64,000 nt of DNA, from positions 1 to 64,000 of IMG/VR virus record IMGVR_UViG_3300005533_000003, one strand, 5' to 3'. Positions 15,542-21,737 of the stretch are shown here, in pieces (position 1 is the stretch's first letter; every line of letters starts with the position of its first letter). Source of the stretch: a virus. The translations under genes were made by a program, and so were the position numbers. The notes below the pieces were generated by a model. It searched no databases, was not told where the DNA came from, and worked only from the letters and a program-made list of their open reading frames with translations.

Positions 15542-15985
15542 TTACTTATCCTCCCTGGTTATTCGCATTTCATGTGCCACTATCACAGGTACCCCTTCTT
15601 GCGTCCCATAAGTATGGACCTTTCGAAACTCCACTGTAACAAGGAAACAGCCATATGGTCGGAACTCGGGTAAGTCTCCTGGGTATCCATGAAATCCTGC
15701 CGGATATAAATCATCTTTCCAACCGCCTAACGGATTTGAAGGACAGTTTGCAACTAAGACAGAAGAAATCCTCTGAGAAGCTAAAGTTGCTAAAGTTTTA
15801 GTATTCACTTTAATATCAGAGGCTTTAATCCATACGTTAAATTGTTGTGGATAACGATAAGTTCCACATACTGAACCGTACCAATCTTCATCGTTACTAT
15901 ATCGAATAAAATATTTCCTAACTTTTACAACTTCGTCTGTTACGTCTTGTTCTTCGATACGACGCGTAATAGTATCTAGGCACAT
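15542..15985 (-). CDS. Paralog of the 15166 protein, 147 aa
   Basis: ATG 15985 is chosen. A GTG at 15997 is possible, but the stop of the upstream zinc-finger gene, in its restored frame, lies at 15988-15990, giving a TAACTATG coupling site. It has Cys residues near the centre (SVCGTY and NCPS) and the C-terminal block shared with its neighbour. Function unknown. Confidence 0.6.
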   Translation of the reverse strand: MCLDTITRRIEEQDVTDEVVKVRKYFIRYSNDEDWYGSVCGTYRYPQQFNVWIKASDIKVNTKTLATLASQRISSVLVANCPSNPLGGWKDDLYPAGFHGYPGDLPEFRPYGCFLVTVEFRKVHTYGTQEGVPVIVAHEMRITREDK

Positions 15986-15987
15986 AG

Positions 15988-16190
15988 TTATATCCACATT
16001 TTCTTGAAATTTTCTTTATGTTCCTTTATTCTTTCCTTAAACTTTGGCTCACATACTGGACAATGGGAATGTTTTTATGAACCTGATACTCTTTATACGT
16101 CATTTTGGTCTTTTTGACATACTTACCGCACATCTCGCAGTGATAGTCTTTCTCATATATACTACGGGGTTCATGAACTTCAATTTCCAT
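15988..16190 (-). pseudogene. Zinc-finger protein gene with a frameshift in an A5 run
   Basis: From ATG 16190 the frame reads ...YHCEMCGKYVKK...YQVHKN and then loses sense, stopping at 16026 after 54 aa. One extra A in the run at 16072-16076 would continue as HKKHSHCPVCEPKFKERIKEHK and stop at 15988. That adds the second CxxC of a zinc finger and lands exactly at the next gene's start. So the gene is either mutated, mis-sequenced, or read by slippage. Confidence 0.65.
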
Positions 16191-16241
16191 ATTAGTATTC
16201 TCCCGGTAATGTGTTAAGTTTAATGCCCTTACTGCTTTCGT

Positions 16242-16376
16242 TCATACGTTAAACTCCCTAATATACCGTTCACACTTCCGGCAAAATAAGGAAGCAAACC
16301 TACAAGCAATACTCACGTTATCCCAATACAAATCATCACTCCCACAGTACGGGCATGTTTCCTTAGTAGTTTCCAT
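16242..16376 (-). CDS. Small zinc-ribbon protein, 44 aa
   Basis: METTKETCPYCGSDDLYWDN...FCRKCERYIREF: two CxxC knuckles 22 residues apart, a classic zinc ribbon. ATG 16376 is preferred; 16385 is also in frame. A 17-codon ORF overlaps its stop but is too short to call. Likely nucleic-acid or protein binding. Confidence 0.65.
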   Translation of the reverse strand: METTKETCPYCGSDDLYWDNVSIACRFASLFCRKCERYIREFNV

Positions 16377-16412
16377 CCTTACCATTAACTCCTTTATTAT
16401 CAATAACTTATA

Positions 16413-16501
16413 GTTTAGAAAAGGATAGTTTGGGTTCTAACAGGTCCTATTGTTTTTGTGACCTAGTGTTAAAAACCCCATTAACCCTATCCTTTTCAAA
16501 C
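16413..16501. other. Long imperfect hairpin element
   Basis: Arms GAAAAGGATAG (16418-16428) and CTATCCTTTTC (16487-16497) pair perfectly. Flanking GTTT/AAAC extend the outside. Inside, TGGGTT with AACCC(C)A, TAACA with TGTTA, and GGTC with GACC continue the pairing to a T-rich loop. About 30 pairs in 89 bases, in a region without a gene. It is followed on the minus strand by the zinc-ribbon gene, so it could be a leader or a processing/terminator structure. Confidence 0.55.
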
Positions 16502-16636
16502 TCTTCTTACCAGCCTTCCCAACCCGGTCCCCACCAGAAAAGAAAAACTTGTAAAAAGAAAACTTGCTAACGCGACTAAGGCCCGCTTATTCGGATACAC
16601 CGCCCACTTACTACGATCAATACTAACTTTTAGCAT
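16496..16636 (-). CDS. Small membrane protein, 46 aa
   Basis: MLKVSIDRSKWAVYPNKRA followed by one hydrophobic helix (LVALASFLFTSFSFLVGTGLG) and a short basic tail. Start overlaps the end of the upstream reading frame. Function unknown. Confidence 0.5.
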   Translation of the reverse strand: MLKVSIDRSKWAVYPNKRALVALASFLFTSFSFLVGTGLGRLVRRV

Positions 16637-16960
16637 TTTTCTTTCCTTTCTTACTACGTGCCTTTGCCACCGGGGCTAGCAATCGAATTAAAAAATCAAT
16701 CGCATCGTCCCAAATATAGAACTTAAGTTCTTTTGAATTATAATGTCCTTGCTCAAAACTCCAGTTGTCTTTGTTATCAAAAGTCTTTGTAATAGCAAAA
16801 AGCAATGGATCTTTGATATAAATTTCGTATCCCTTTTTATACAGATTGAATGGGTCTTTGTATCCCTTTTTCCTGTATGGCGTTTAATCTCAACATGTGC
16901 GCCGCACTTGAGATCAAAAATCATTACGTCACCGTCTTGCATCTTATCCAAGCGTTTCAT
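16623..16960 (-). pseudogene. Hypothetical protein gene with a frameshift in an A5 run
   Basis: The first frame (from ATG 16960) reads MKRLDKMQDGDVMIFDLKCG...IKRHTGK, then becomes Cys/His/Leu-rich nonsense. One added A in the run at 16867-16871 gives KKGYKDPFNLYKKGYEIYIKDP and continues to KKGKKNAKS at 16623 (about 112 aa). Neither frame alone is convincing; the joined protein is. It contains a near-repeat (KKGYKDP / KKGYEIY). Confidence 0.6.
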
Positions 16961-17091
16961 AAGGTTCCTTTCTTAATAACGATCACTAACAACCACACCG
17001 CGAACTTACAAAGTGTCAGATAGCTTACAGTACGTAGTAACTGCGGTAAACGACGAGTTACGCACAGCCATAACGCTATTACCACGACCAT
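16957..17091 (-). CDS. Small membrane protein, 44 aa
   Basis: MVVVIALWLCVTRRLPQLLR followed by a second hydrophobic helix (FAVWLLVIVIKKG). Its start abuts the stop of the 17340-start gene and its TGA overlaps the next ATG, so it sits tightly in the operon. Function unknown. Confidence 0.45.
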   Translation of the reverse strand: MVVVIALWLCVTRRLPQLLRTVSYLTLCKFAVWLLVIVIKKGTL

Positions 17092-17340
17092 TTAGTGCCT
17101 TCCAAAGTAGCTAAAAGCATACCACAGAATACTCAACCACGCAATAGTACATAGTAGCCCGGTACCTACCCATGCAAAGTACTTTTCAAGTCTGTCCCTA
17201 TGGGCTTCGCGTCTATAATCATCGTTCGTACTCATACCCGCAGGTTCGGCAAAACAATTAGGACATAGATAAAAATTAGCCTCTTTATGCCACTTTGACA
17301 TCCACCGTCCACACCATTTACATCTACGTTGATTATTCAT
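17092..17340 (-). CDS. Zinc-ribbon membrane protein, 82 aa
   Basis: N-terminal CKWC and CPNC knuckles (about residues 7-10 and 26-29) form a zinc ribbon. A charged linker leads to a C-terminal transmembrane helix (FAWVGTGLLCTIAWLSILWYAF). The ribbon is expected in the cytoplasm. Overlaps the next gene by eight bases. Confidence 0.65.
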   Translation of the reverse strand: MNNQRRCKWCGRWMSKWHKEANFYLCPNCFAEPAGMSTNDDYRREAHRDRLEKYFAWVGTGLLCTIAWLSILWYAFSYFGRH

Positions 17341-17962
17341 TCCAGGGTTCCTCCGTCATGGCCCATTCTGCAATTTTTAATAGATTAATAAAATGAGAAG
17401 CACGAGCAGCAGCATTAGCAGCATTAGCAGCAGCATAAGCAGCATTAACATCAGCATAAGCAGCATTAACAGCCTTAGCAGCATCATAAGCAGCATTAAC
17501 AGCAGCATTAGCAGCATTAGCAGCCTTAGCAGCAGCATAAGCAGCATTAGCAGCAGTATAGCTTCTATCAATATTAGCTAACCAATTTAAAGCCCAAATT
17601 TTAAACTTAGAATTTTTATAAAAAGTTAATGCACATCCAATTGCAAAGCGTATTTTTTGTTCTGTAGAAATTTCAGGTAATGGAATCTGTCGAATAGTAG
17701 TAAGTGTTTTAACTCCGCACTTACAGGGTTCGGATTTGACAATCTTCCCTTTTGCTTCCCATAAGATAGGGTCTTTAATATTTGCATGAGAAGGGTTTAA
17801 TAGAACAGCCAGTAACGGGGACGTATAGGCATGAATAACTCCGTCCGTACACAATCCACCAGTCCCTTTAGCCGTATGAGTTACACCTTCGCCCCATTGT
17901 GTTTCATTACTTTGACCAGGACGTGTTTTACCGTCTTGTGTAGTCAATTTATATAACTTCAT
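17333..17962 (-). CDS. Protein with Ala-rich repeat tail, 209 aa
   Basis: Residues 1-100 form a domain starting MKLYKLTTQDGKTRPGQSN with GLCTDGVIHAYTSPLLAVLL, two close Cys (CKCG), and an IRFAIGCA helix. Residues about 135-190 are an Ala/Asn/Tyr repeat (units such as AANAAYAAAK), then a short hydrophobic end. This domain-plus-Ala-repeat form is known in many phage and bacterial proteins of unknown function. The repeat may be a long helix or solenoid. Confidence 0.65.
   Translation of the reverse strand: MKLYKLTTQDGKTRPGQSNETQWGEGVTHTAKGTGGLCTDGVIHAYTSPLLAVLLNPSHANIKDPILWEAKGKIVKSEPCKCGVKTLTTIRQIPLPEISTEQKIRFAIGCALTFYKNSKFKIWALNWLANIDRSYTAANAAYAAAKAANAANAAVNAAYDAAKAVNAAYADVNAAYAAANAANAAARASHFINLLKIAEWAMTEEPWNE
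17398..17560. repeat. GCA/GCT-rich imperfect tandem repeat in coding sequence
   Basis: Short units such as GCAGCATTAGCAGCA and GCAGCATAAGCAGCATTAACA recur about a dozen times on the plus strand. They encode the Ala-rich tail of the 17333 protein. Copy number may vary between isolates. Confidence 0.8.
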
Positions 17963-18177
17963 ATTCTTCCCTTCACAGTAAGCCTTAGGGTATCAATAAC
18001 TTCCACCACGTCATTATGCGCCCGTTTCAGGAAAAACATAAAAGTTTGTGGGTCATCCCATTCCTGTTCCGCCGTCTTAAGATCCTCTGTCACATGACGA
18101 AGTTTAGTTATACCATTAACGACAGCTTGTGTCAAGTGTAAAAGTTCTGGAGTCCAGTCACCTTTATTCGTAATCAT
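17959..18177 (-). CDS. Hypothetical helical protein, 72 aa
   Basis: All-helical and polar (LLHLTQAVVNGITKLRHVTEDLKTAEQEW...). No motif recognised. Overlaps both neighbours by four bases, so it is co-translated with the HicA-like gene. Confidence 0.6.
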   Translation of the reverse strand: MITNKGDWTPELLHLTQAVVNGITKLRHVTEDLKTAEQEWDDPQTFMFFLKRAHNDVVEVIDTLRLTVKGRI

Positions 18178-18389
18178 AGATCCTCGTATCGTAGTCCTGT
18201 ATCCTTAAGTATCCTTGCCAGCATCTTAGGCCCTACTTCTACGCCCTTCTGAAAACACAGGGTAAAGTGTTTGCGTGGCGAAGCGGGGTTACTAGAAACA
18301 AACTTTACATGCGAACCCGTTTGTCCATCTACGGCCCACCCATTACGTAACAAGGCCTTGTATAGGTATTTCGCCTTTATTGATCCCAA
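18174..18389 (-). CDS. HicA-like mRNA interferase-fold protein
   Basis: About 71 residues if started at TTG 18389, preceded by AAAGG. It reads KYLYKALLRNGWAVDGQTGSHVKF, the HicA double-stranded-RNA-binding-type fold, with GSH holding the catalytic His. It ends MLARILKDTG, like HicA. The longer ORF (ATG 18449) cannot be right because the promoter covers its first codons. No HicB antitoxin is next to it. In phages such lone HicA-like proteins occur and may act on host or phage mRNA. Confidence 0.7.
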   Translation of the reverse strand: MGSIKAKYLYKALLRNGWAVDGQTGSHVKFVSSNPASPRKHFTLCFQKGVEVGPKMLARILKDTGLRYEDL

Positions 18390-18417
18390 TCCTCGTTCGC
18401 CTTTCAAGCTTAAATTA

Positions 18418-18446
18418 AGACTAACACAAGAGGCATGGATTGTCAA
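18418..18446 (-). promoter_or_regulatory. Sigma70-type promoter, minus strand
   Basis: TTGACA, 17 bases, TAGTCT preceded by TGT on the minus strand. It drives the HicA-like gene and the leftward block, back to back with the plus promoter at 18504. Confidence 0.8.
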
Positions 18447-18503
18447 CAAGAATTGTATTAAGAATTTTTAACACTAGGTCCTGAACAACCTGAACAAAAG
18501 GTC

Positions 18504-18532
18504 TTGACAATCTATCTCACCTGTGTTACGCT
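18504..18532 (+). promoter_or_regulatory. Sigma70-type promoter for the RNA ligase
   Basis: TTGACA, 17 bases, TACGCT preceded by TGT. The predicted transcription start (about 18539) is roughly eight bases before the ATG at 18547. Confidence 0.8.
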
Positions 18533-18546
18533 ATCCTCATAGCATT

Positions 18547-19878
18547 ATGAAACTAGCCGCCCCAAAAAACCCAAACTACTGTGCCACGGTGGTAGCATTG
18601 GACAAATTTGTAACCCTGCCTAATTGCGATAACGTCAAGGGTGCCATAGTGCAGGGTAATCATATCATAGTAGGGAAAGAATGTCAACCCGGAGACATCG
18701 GTCTTTACTTTCCCCTTGAATGCCAATTATCCCACGAATTTGTATCCCATAACAATCTCTATCGTAAGGCCGAATGGGGAAATGTAGACCCACTTGCCCG
18801 TGGTGGTTTCTTTGAACAATCCAGACGTGTTAAGGCGGTCAAGTTTCGCGGCCACAAGTCAGAAGGTTTCTGGATACCCCAGGATGCATTAAGCTATCTT
18901 AATATTGGAGAACTGCCCCTAGGAAGTGAATTCGATACCCTGGGGGACCATGAGATATGCCGTAAGTACGTACCGGCCCATAATCCCGCTTCCACGCGTG
19001 ATAAGCAGGGTCGTAAAGCTCCCCGTATTGAAGATCGTATTGTAGACGGACAGTTCCATTTCCATGTAGACACGGAGCAACTTCGGAAAAACGTACACCG
19101 TATTAACCCATGGGATATCATTAGTATTACTGACAAATGGCATGGGACATCCGCTGTCTACGCAAACGTCCTGTGTAAGCGTCCGCTATCTTGGTTCGAA
19201 AAGTTGCTAAAGCTAGTAGGCGTCCGTATTCAAGATACTTGTTACGAGTATATATGGTCCTCCCGACGTGTCGTAAAGGGTATAGCCCAAGAGGAACGTC
19301 ATACCGCAGTACATTTCTACCCCTCAGATATTTGGGGTATCGTGGGAAAGGAAGTTTTCCCTGTCCTGCCTAAAGGCGTTACTGTGTACGGCGAGATAGT
19401 GGGCTATACCCCGGAGGGAAGTCCTATTCAACCGGGTTATCATTATGGTTGTGAAAAGGGTAGTCACTTGTTTATTGTATATCGTATTACCCATACGGAT
19501 ACTGATGGACAAGTAACAGAATACTCTTGGCCCCAAATTAAAGAAGCTTGTGAAAAATGGGGCTTGCATACGGTGGTTGAGCACTATTATGGAAAGGCTA
19601 GTAAATTCTGTACTACAAAGCCGGGTTTAATACAGGACTGGCAAAGTGATTTCCTGCAAGACGTGGAAAAGGAATATCTTGGCGATTTACCCTGTATTTT
19701 CAATAATAACGAAGTCCCCGCAGAAGGTGTAGTAGTGAAAGCTGATAAACTATATTCCTGCGAACCCTTCAAGATTAAAAACTTTGCGTTCCTTAAATAC
19801 GAGTCCGATCAGTTGGACAAAGGGACGGTAGATATTGAGACGGCGGAAAGTGACCCACAAGATATTAAGGAACTTTAA
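18547..19878 (+). CDS. RNA ligase, DRB0094/Rnl5-like
   Basis: 443 residues from ATG 18547. The upstream GTG 18523 lies within the -10 region and is excluded. The N-terminal 110 residues match the OB-like domain of Deinococcus Rnl5-type ligases. The nucleotidyltransferase core has motif I KWHG (Lys197 nucleophile), YGE (motif III, 281-283), EGVVVK (motif IV) and KIKNFAFLKYE (motif V). It seals RNA nicks or tRNA halves after end-healing, here probably by the Pnkp at 14265. It is the first gene of the rightward block with a very short leader. Confidence 0.9.
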   Translation: MKLAAPKNPNYCATVVALDKFVTLPNCDNVKGAIVQGNHIIVGKECQPGDIGLYFPLECQLSHEFVSHNNLYRKAEWGNVDPLARGGFFEQSRRVKAVKFRGHKSEGFWIPQDALSYLNIGELPLGSEFDTLGDHEICRKYVPAHNPASTRDKQGRKAPRIEDRIVDGQFHFHVDTEQLRKNVHRINPWDIISITDKWHGTSAVYANVLCKRPLSWFEKLLKLVGVRIQDTCYEYIWSSRRVVKGIAQEERHTAVHFYPSDIWGIVGKEVFPVLPKGVTVYGEIVGYTPEGSPIQPGYHYGCEKGSHLFIVYRITHTDTDGQVTEYSWPQIKEACEKWGLHTVVEHYYGKASKFCTTKPGLIQDWQSDFLQDVEKEYLGDLPCIFNNNEVPAEGVVVKADKLYSCEPFKIKNFAFLKYESDQLDKGTVDIETAESDPQDIKEL

Positions 19879-19889
19879 TCATTTTTCAC

Positions 19890-19918
19890 TTGACCTACGC
19901 GCCCATGTTTGATAAGCT
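19890..19918 (+). promoter_or_regulatory. Sigma70-type promoter, plus strand
   Basis: TTGACC, 17 bases, TAAGCT, just after the ligase stop and 21 bases before the next ATG. An AAAGGA ribosome site follows. Confidence 0.65.
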
Positions 19919-19939
19919 TTAATTACGAAAGGAATCCAA

Positions 19940-20311
19940 ATGACTACCAACATTACTACCGCCGATCTCTTCGAACGTGCATATGACCAAATGAAAGAGA
20001 AAGTTAACGCTTTCTTCCCTAAAGACGAAACCCCCGATCTTAACAAGATACTTGACTTCATGGCCGACAGTAATTGTCTCTATGAGTCCAAGTCTTTTGA
20101 GAAATTTGTTTTTTCTGGTCTTCGCGCCATGAAATACTGTATGGATAATAATTTATCCAAGCCTCAACAGGCCTTTGCAGAAGTCATTATCCAAGCCTTG
20201 GAAATTGGCCGTGAAATGGAACGTCAAAAAGCCCTTATCGCCCAAGAGACACCGGGTATTGATGAGTTGGAAAGGATGTTTAAACTAAATGCCCCTGACT
20301 CCAAAACATAA
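19940..20311 (+). CDS. Hypothetical helical protein, 123 aa
   Basis: ATG preceded by AAAGGA. All-helical, acidic (LFERAYDQMKEKVNAFF...FAEVIIQALEIGREMERQKAL). No motif recognised. First gene after its own promoter. Overlaps the next small gene by 23 bases. Confidence 0.65.
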   Translation: MTTNITTADLFERAYDQMKEKVNAFFPKDETPDLNKILDFMADSNCLYESKSFEKFVFSGLRAMKYCMDNNLSKPQQAFAEVIIQALEIGREMERQKALIAQETPGIDELERMFKLNAPDSKT

Positions 20312-20456
20312 ACGACCATACGAACAACCATACGAACAACCAATGATAGATCCTGATTTTGATACTCTAACGTGCCCTTACTGCGGCTCTAATTCATGTT
20401 GGGGTGAGTGTATTAAGGATTACACATTAGACAATTTAAAGGACTTAGACGACTAA
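20289..20456 (+). CDS. Small zinc-ribbon protein with PYEQ repeat, 55 aa
   Basis: Starts at ATG 20289 within the previous gene. It reads MPLTPKHKRPYEQPYEQP, then TCPYCGSNSCWGEC with four Cys of a small zinc finger, and an acidic tail. A shorter start (20343) would drop the repeat. The DNA shows the direct repeat CCATACGAACAA twice. Confidence 0.55.
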   Translation: MPLTPKHKRPYEQPYEQPMIDPDFDTLTCPYCGSNSCWGECIKDYTLDNLKDLDD

Positions 20457-20468
20457 AAAGAGATTAAT

Positions 20469-20909
20469 ATGAAAGTACCTATTTTGAAGTATTTAGCCAA
20501 ATTTGACGAAGATAGCCCTGAAACCGCCCCCCATGGAATTATACTTGTAGCGAAGAATCGCCTAAGGGATATTGTGTACCGCCCGAGGGTTATGAGTTTA
20601 CTGGTGATTTTCGAATACCCGAAATATATGAATATTATTTAAGTGCTTATAATAAGCCGGAGCAGGCTAAAGCAAAAAATTCGACAATTGAAGAATATGC
20701 TCACGGTAAACGTCTTATCCTTCGAAAGGTCGAACCCTTTGCCAAAGTTTATTGTCGAAGTCACTGAAAGAACGCCACGTTATTTAGAACAAGGCGAATT
20801 GGGTATAGATAATTTGACAGGTTGTCGAGTAATATTCGGGAGTGTTAGTAATAGAACTTCCTGTAAATATTACCCTGTTAAAATTACAAAGGTAGAACCT
20901 GAATGCTAA
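20469..20909 (+). pseudogene. Hypothetical protein gene with two compensating frameshifts
   Basis: ATG 20469 opens MKVPILKYLAKFDEDSPETAP. One added C in the C6 run (20527-20532) continues as WNYTCSEESPKGYCVPPEGYEF...KRLILRKVEPFAK. Near 20740-20750 a second shift of opposite sign returns to the first frame, PKFIVEVTERTPRYLEQGEL, and on to the stop at 20909. The unshifted frame is interrupted by TAA at 20640-20642. The pieces together make one protein of about 146 aa. Function unknown. Confidence 0.55.
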
Positions 20910-21256
20910 TTCCTCAACTTCCATCTGGTAGCCCCCAGGATCTTGCATTCAATTTATCCGACCTGCTAGCCATTGACCATGAGTTTACCACTGACACGGC
21001 GCACTATGGTAACCGGGATAACACCGTAATATGTATACGTAATTGGGACGACTGGCGTACTGAGATATGTTCCGTTAAACCCCAATCCTGGTTTCCCACA
21101 CTAGGCCCTGACAACCCGCACTACGACTCTCACTATTCGGACTGTCACGTTACGCCAGAGCCGGGGTTACTTCTAGTCTTGGGTGCTATGTGTTTACTAC
21201 TGTCCCTTGTCGCGCTATTCAAGAGGCCCCAGGTTATAAGCGCGCTATTCGAATAG
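20903..21256 (+). CDS. Protein with PEP-CTERM-like C-terminus, 117 aa
   Basis: Starts inside the stop of the previous frame (ATGCTAA). Residues 1-83 are polar. Residues 85-108 read PEP, a hydrophobic helix and Lys-Arg, then nine more residues. This is the layout of PEP-CTERM/exosortase sorting tails, although such proteins normally also have an N-terminal signal peptide, which is missing here. It could instead be a simple tail-anchored membrane protein. Confidence 0.55.
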   Translation: MLIPQLPSGSPQDLAFNLSDLLAIDHEFTTDTAHYGNRDNTVICIRNWDDWRTEICSVKPQSWFPTLGPDNPHYDSHYSDCHVTPEPGLLLVLGAMCLLLSLVALFKRPQVISALFE

Positions 21257-21287
21257 GAGTGAGTAGGGATTTTATGATTTTGATTAT

Positions 21288-21488
21288 ATGATACTTTATC
21301 GCCGGGTAAATAAACTTTTCTACTGGTATTGGTATGGTAGTGATAATATGTTATGGCGATTGGATCATAAAGGCTATCCTACCTATAAGGCTTTGATCGT
21401 CGCCATTAAAAAGAACCCAACGACTAATCCAGGCTGGCGTACGTGGGTAAAGATGAAAGGTTATTATCCACTTCGACCTGTAGCGTAG
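21288..21488 (+). CDS. Hypothetical aromatic-rich protein, 66 aa
   Basis: Unusually rich in Tyr/Trp (LFYWYWYGSDNMLWRLDHKGYPTY) and basic in its second half. No family recognised. It follows the PEP-like gene after a 31-base gap. Confidence 0.5.
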   Translation: MILYRRVNKLFYWYWYGSDNMLWRLDHKGYPTYKALIVAIKKNPTTNPGWRTWVKMKGYYPLRPVA

Positions 21489-21574
21489 CACCACTACTAC
21501 CCGTCACCCCTTTACAAACATTTACACATAATTCTCTCTTTTTCGCCGATAATAGGGGTGGAGGTTTCTAACTT

Positions 21575-21736
21575 ATGCAAAATGACTATTGGGTTCTCTA
21601 TGTGGACGCAGCCGGGTTTAATTCCCTCCGCGTTCATACTCTCGACACCGCCGTACTGCTGGCCCAAAAGGTTAACGGTATGGTTGAAGATTTAAACGGA
21701 TTCGTTTTGGCGAACTTCGCAATGGAGGTTAACTAA
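21575..21736 (+). CDS. Hypothetical protein, 53 aa
   Basis: ATG 21575 with a strong GGAGG site nine bases upstream and a GATAATAG box before it. It reads MQNDYWVLYVDAAGFNSLRV and a helix (AVLLAQKVNGMVEDL). Its last codons hold the GGAGG ribosome site of the AAA+ gene, so the two are coupled. Confidence 0.6.
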   Translation: MQNDYWVLYVDAAGFNSLRVHTLDTAVLLAQKVNGMVEDLNGFVLANFAMEVN

Positions 21737-21737
21737 C

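Noticed and set aside
16413-16501. The hairpin as a rho-independent terminator
   Set aside because: No U tract follows the stem on either strand, so it is listed as a structural element only.
17398-17560. CRISPR-like array
   Set aside because: Short units without unique spacers, in frame and coding for Ala-rich protein. No CRISPR array exists in the window.
17377-17581. Leu-rich (minus) and Ser/Ile-rich (plus) ORFs over the Ala repeat
   Set aside because: Alternate frames of the GCA/GCT repeat, not genes.
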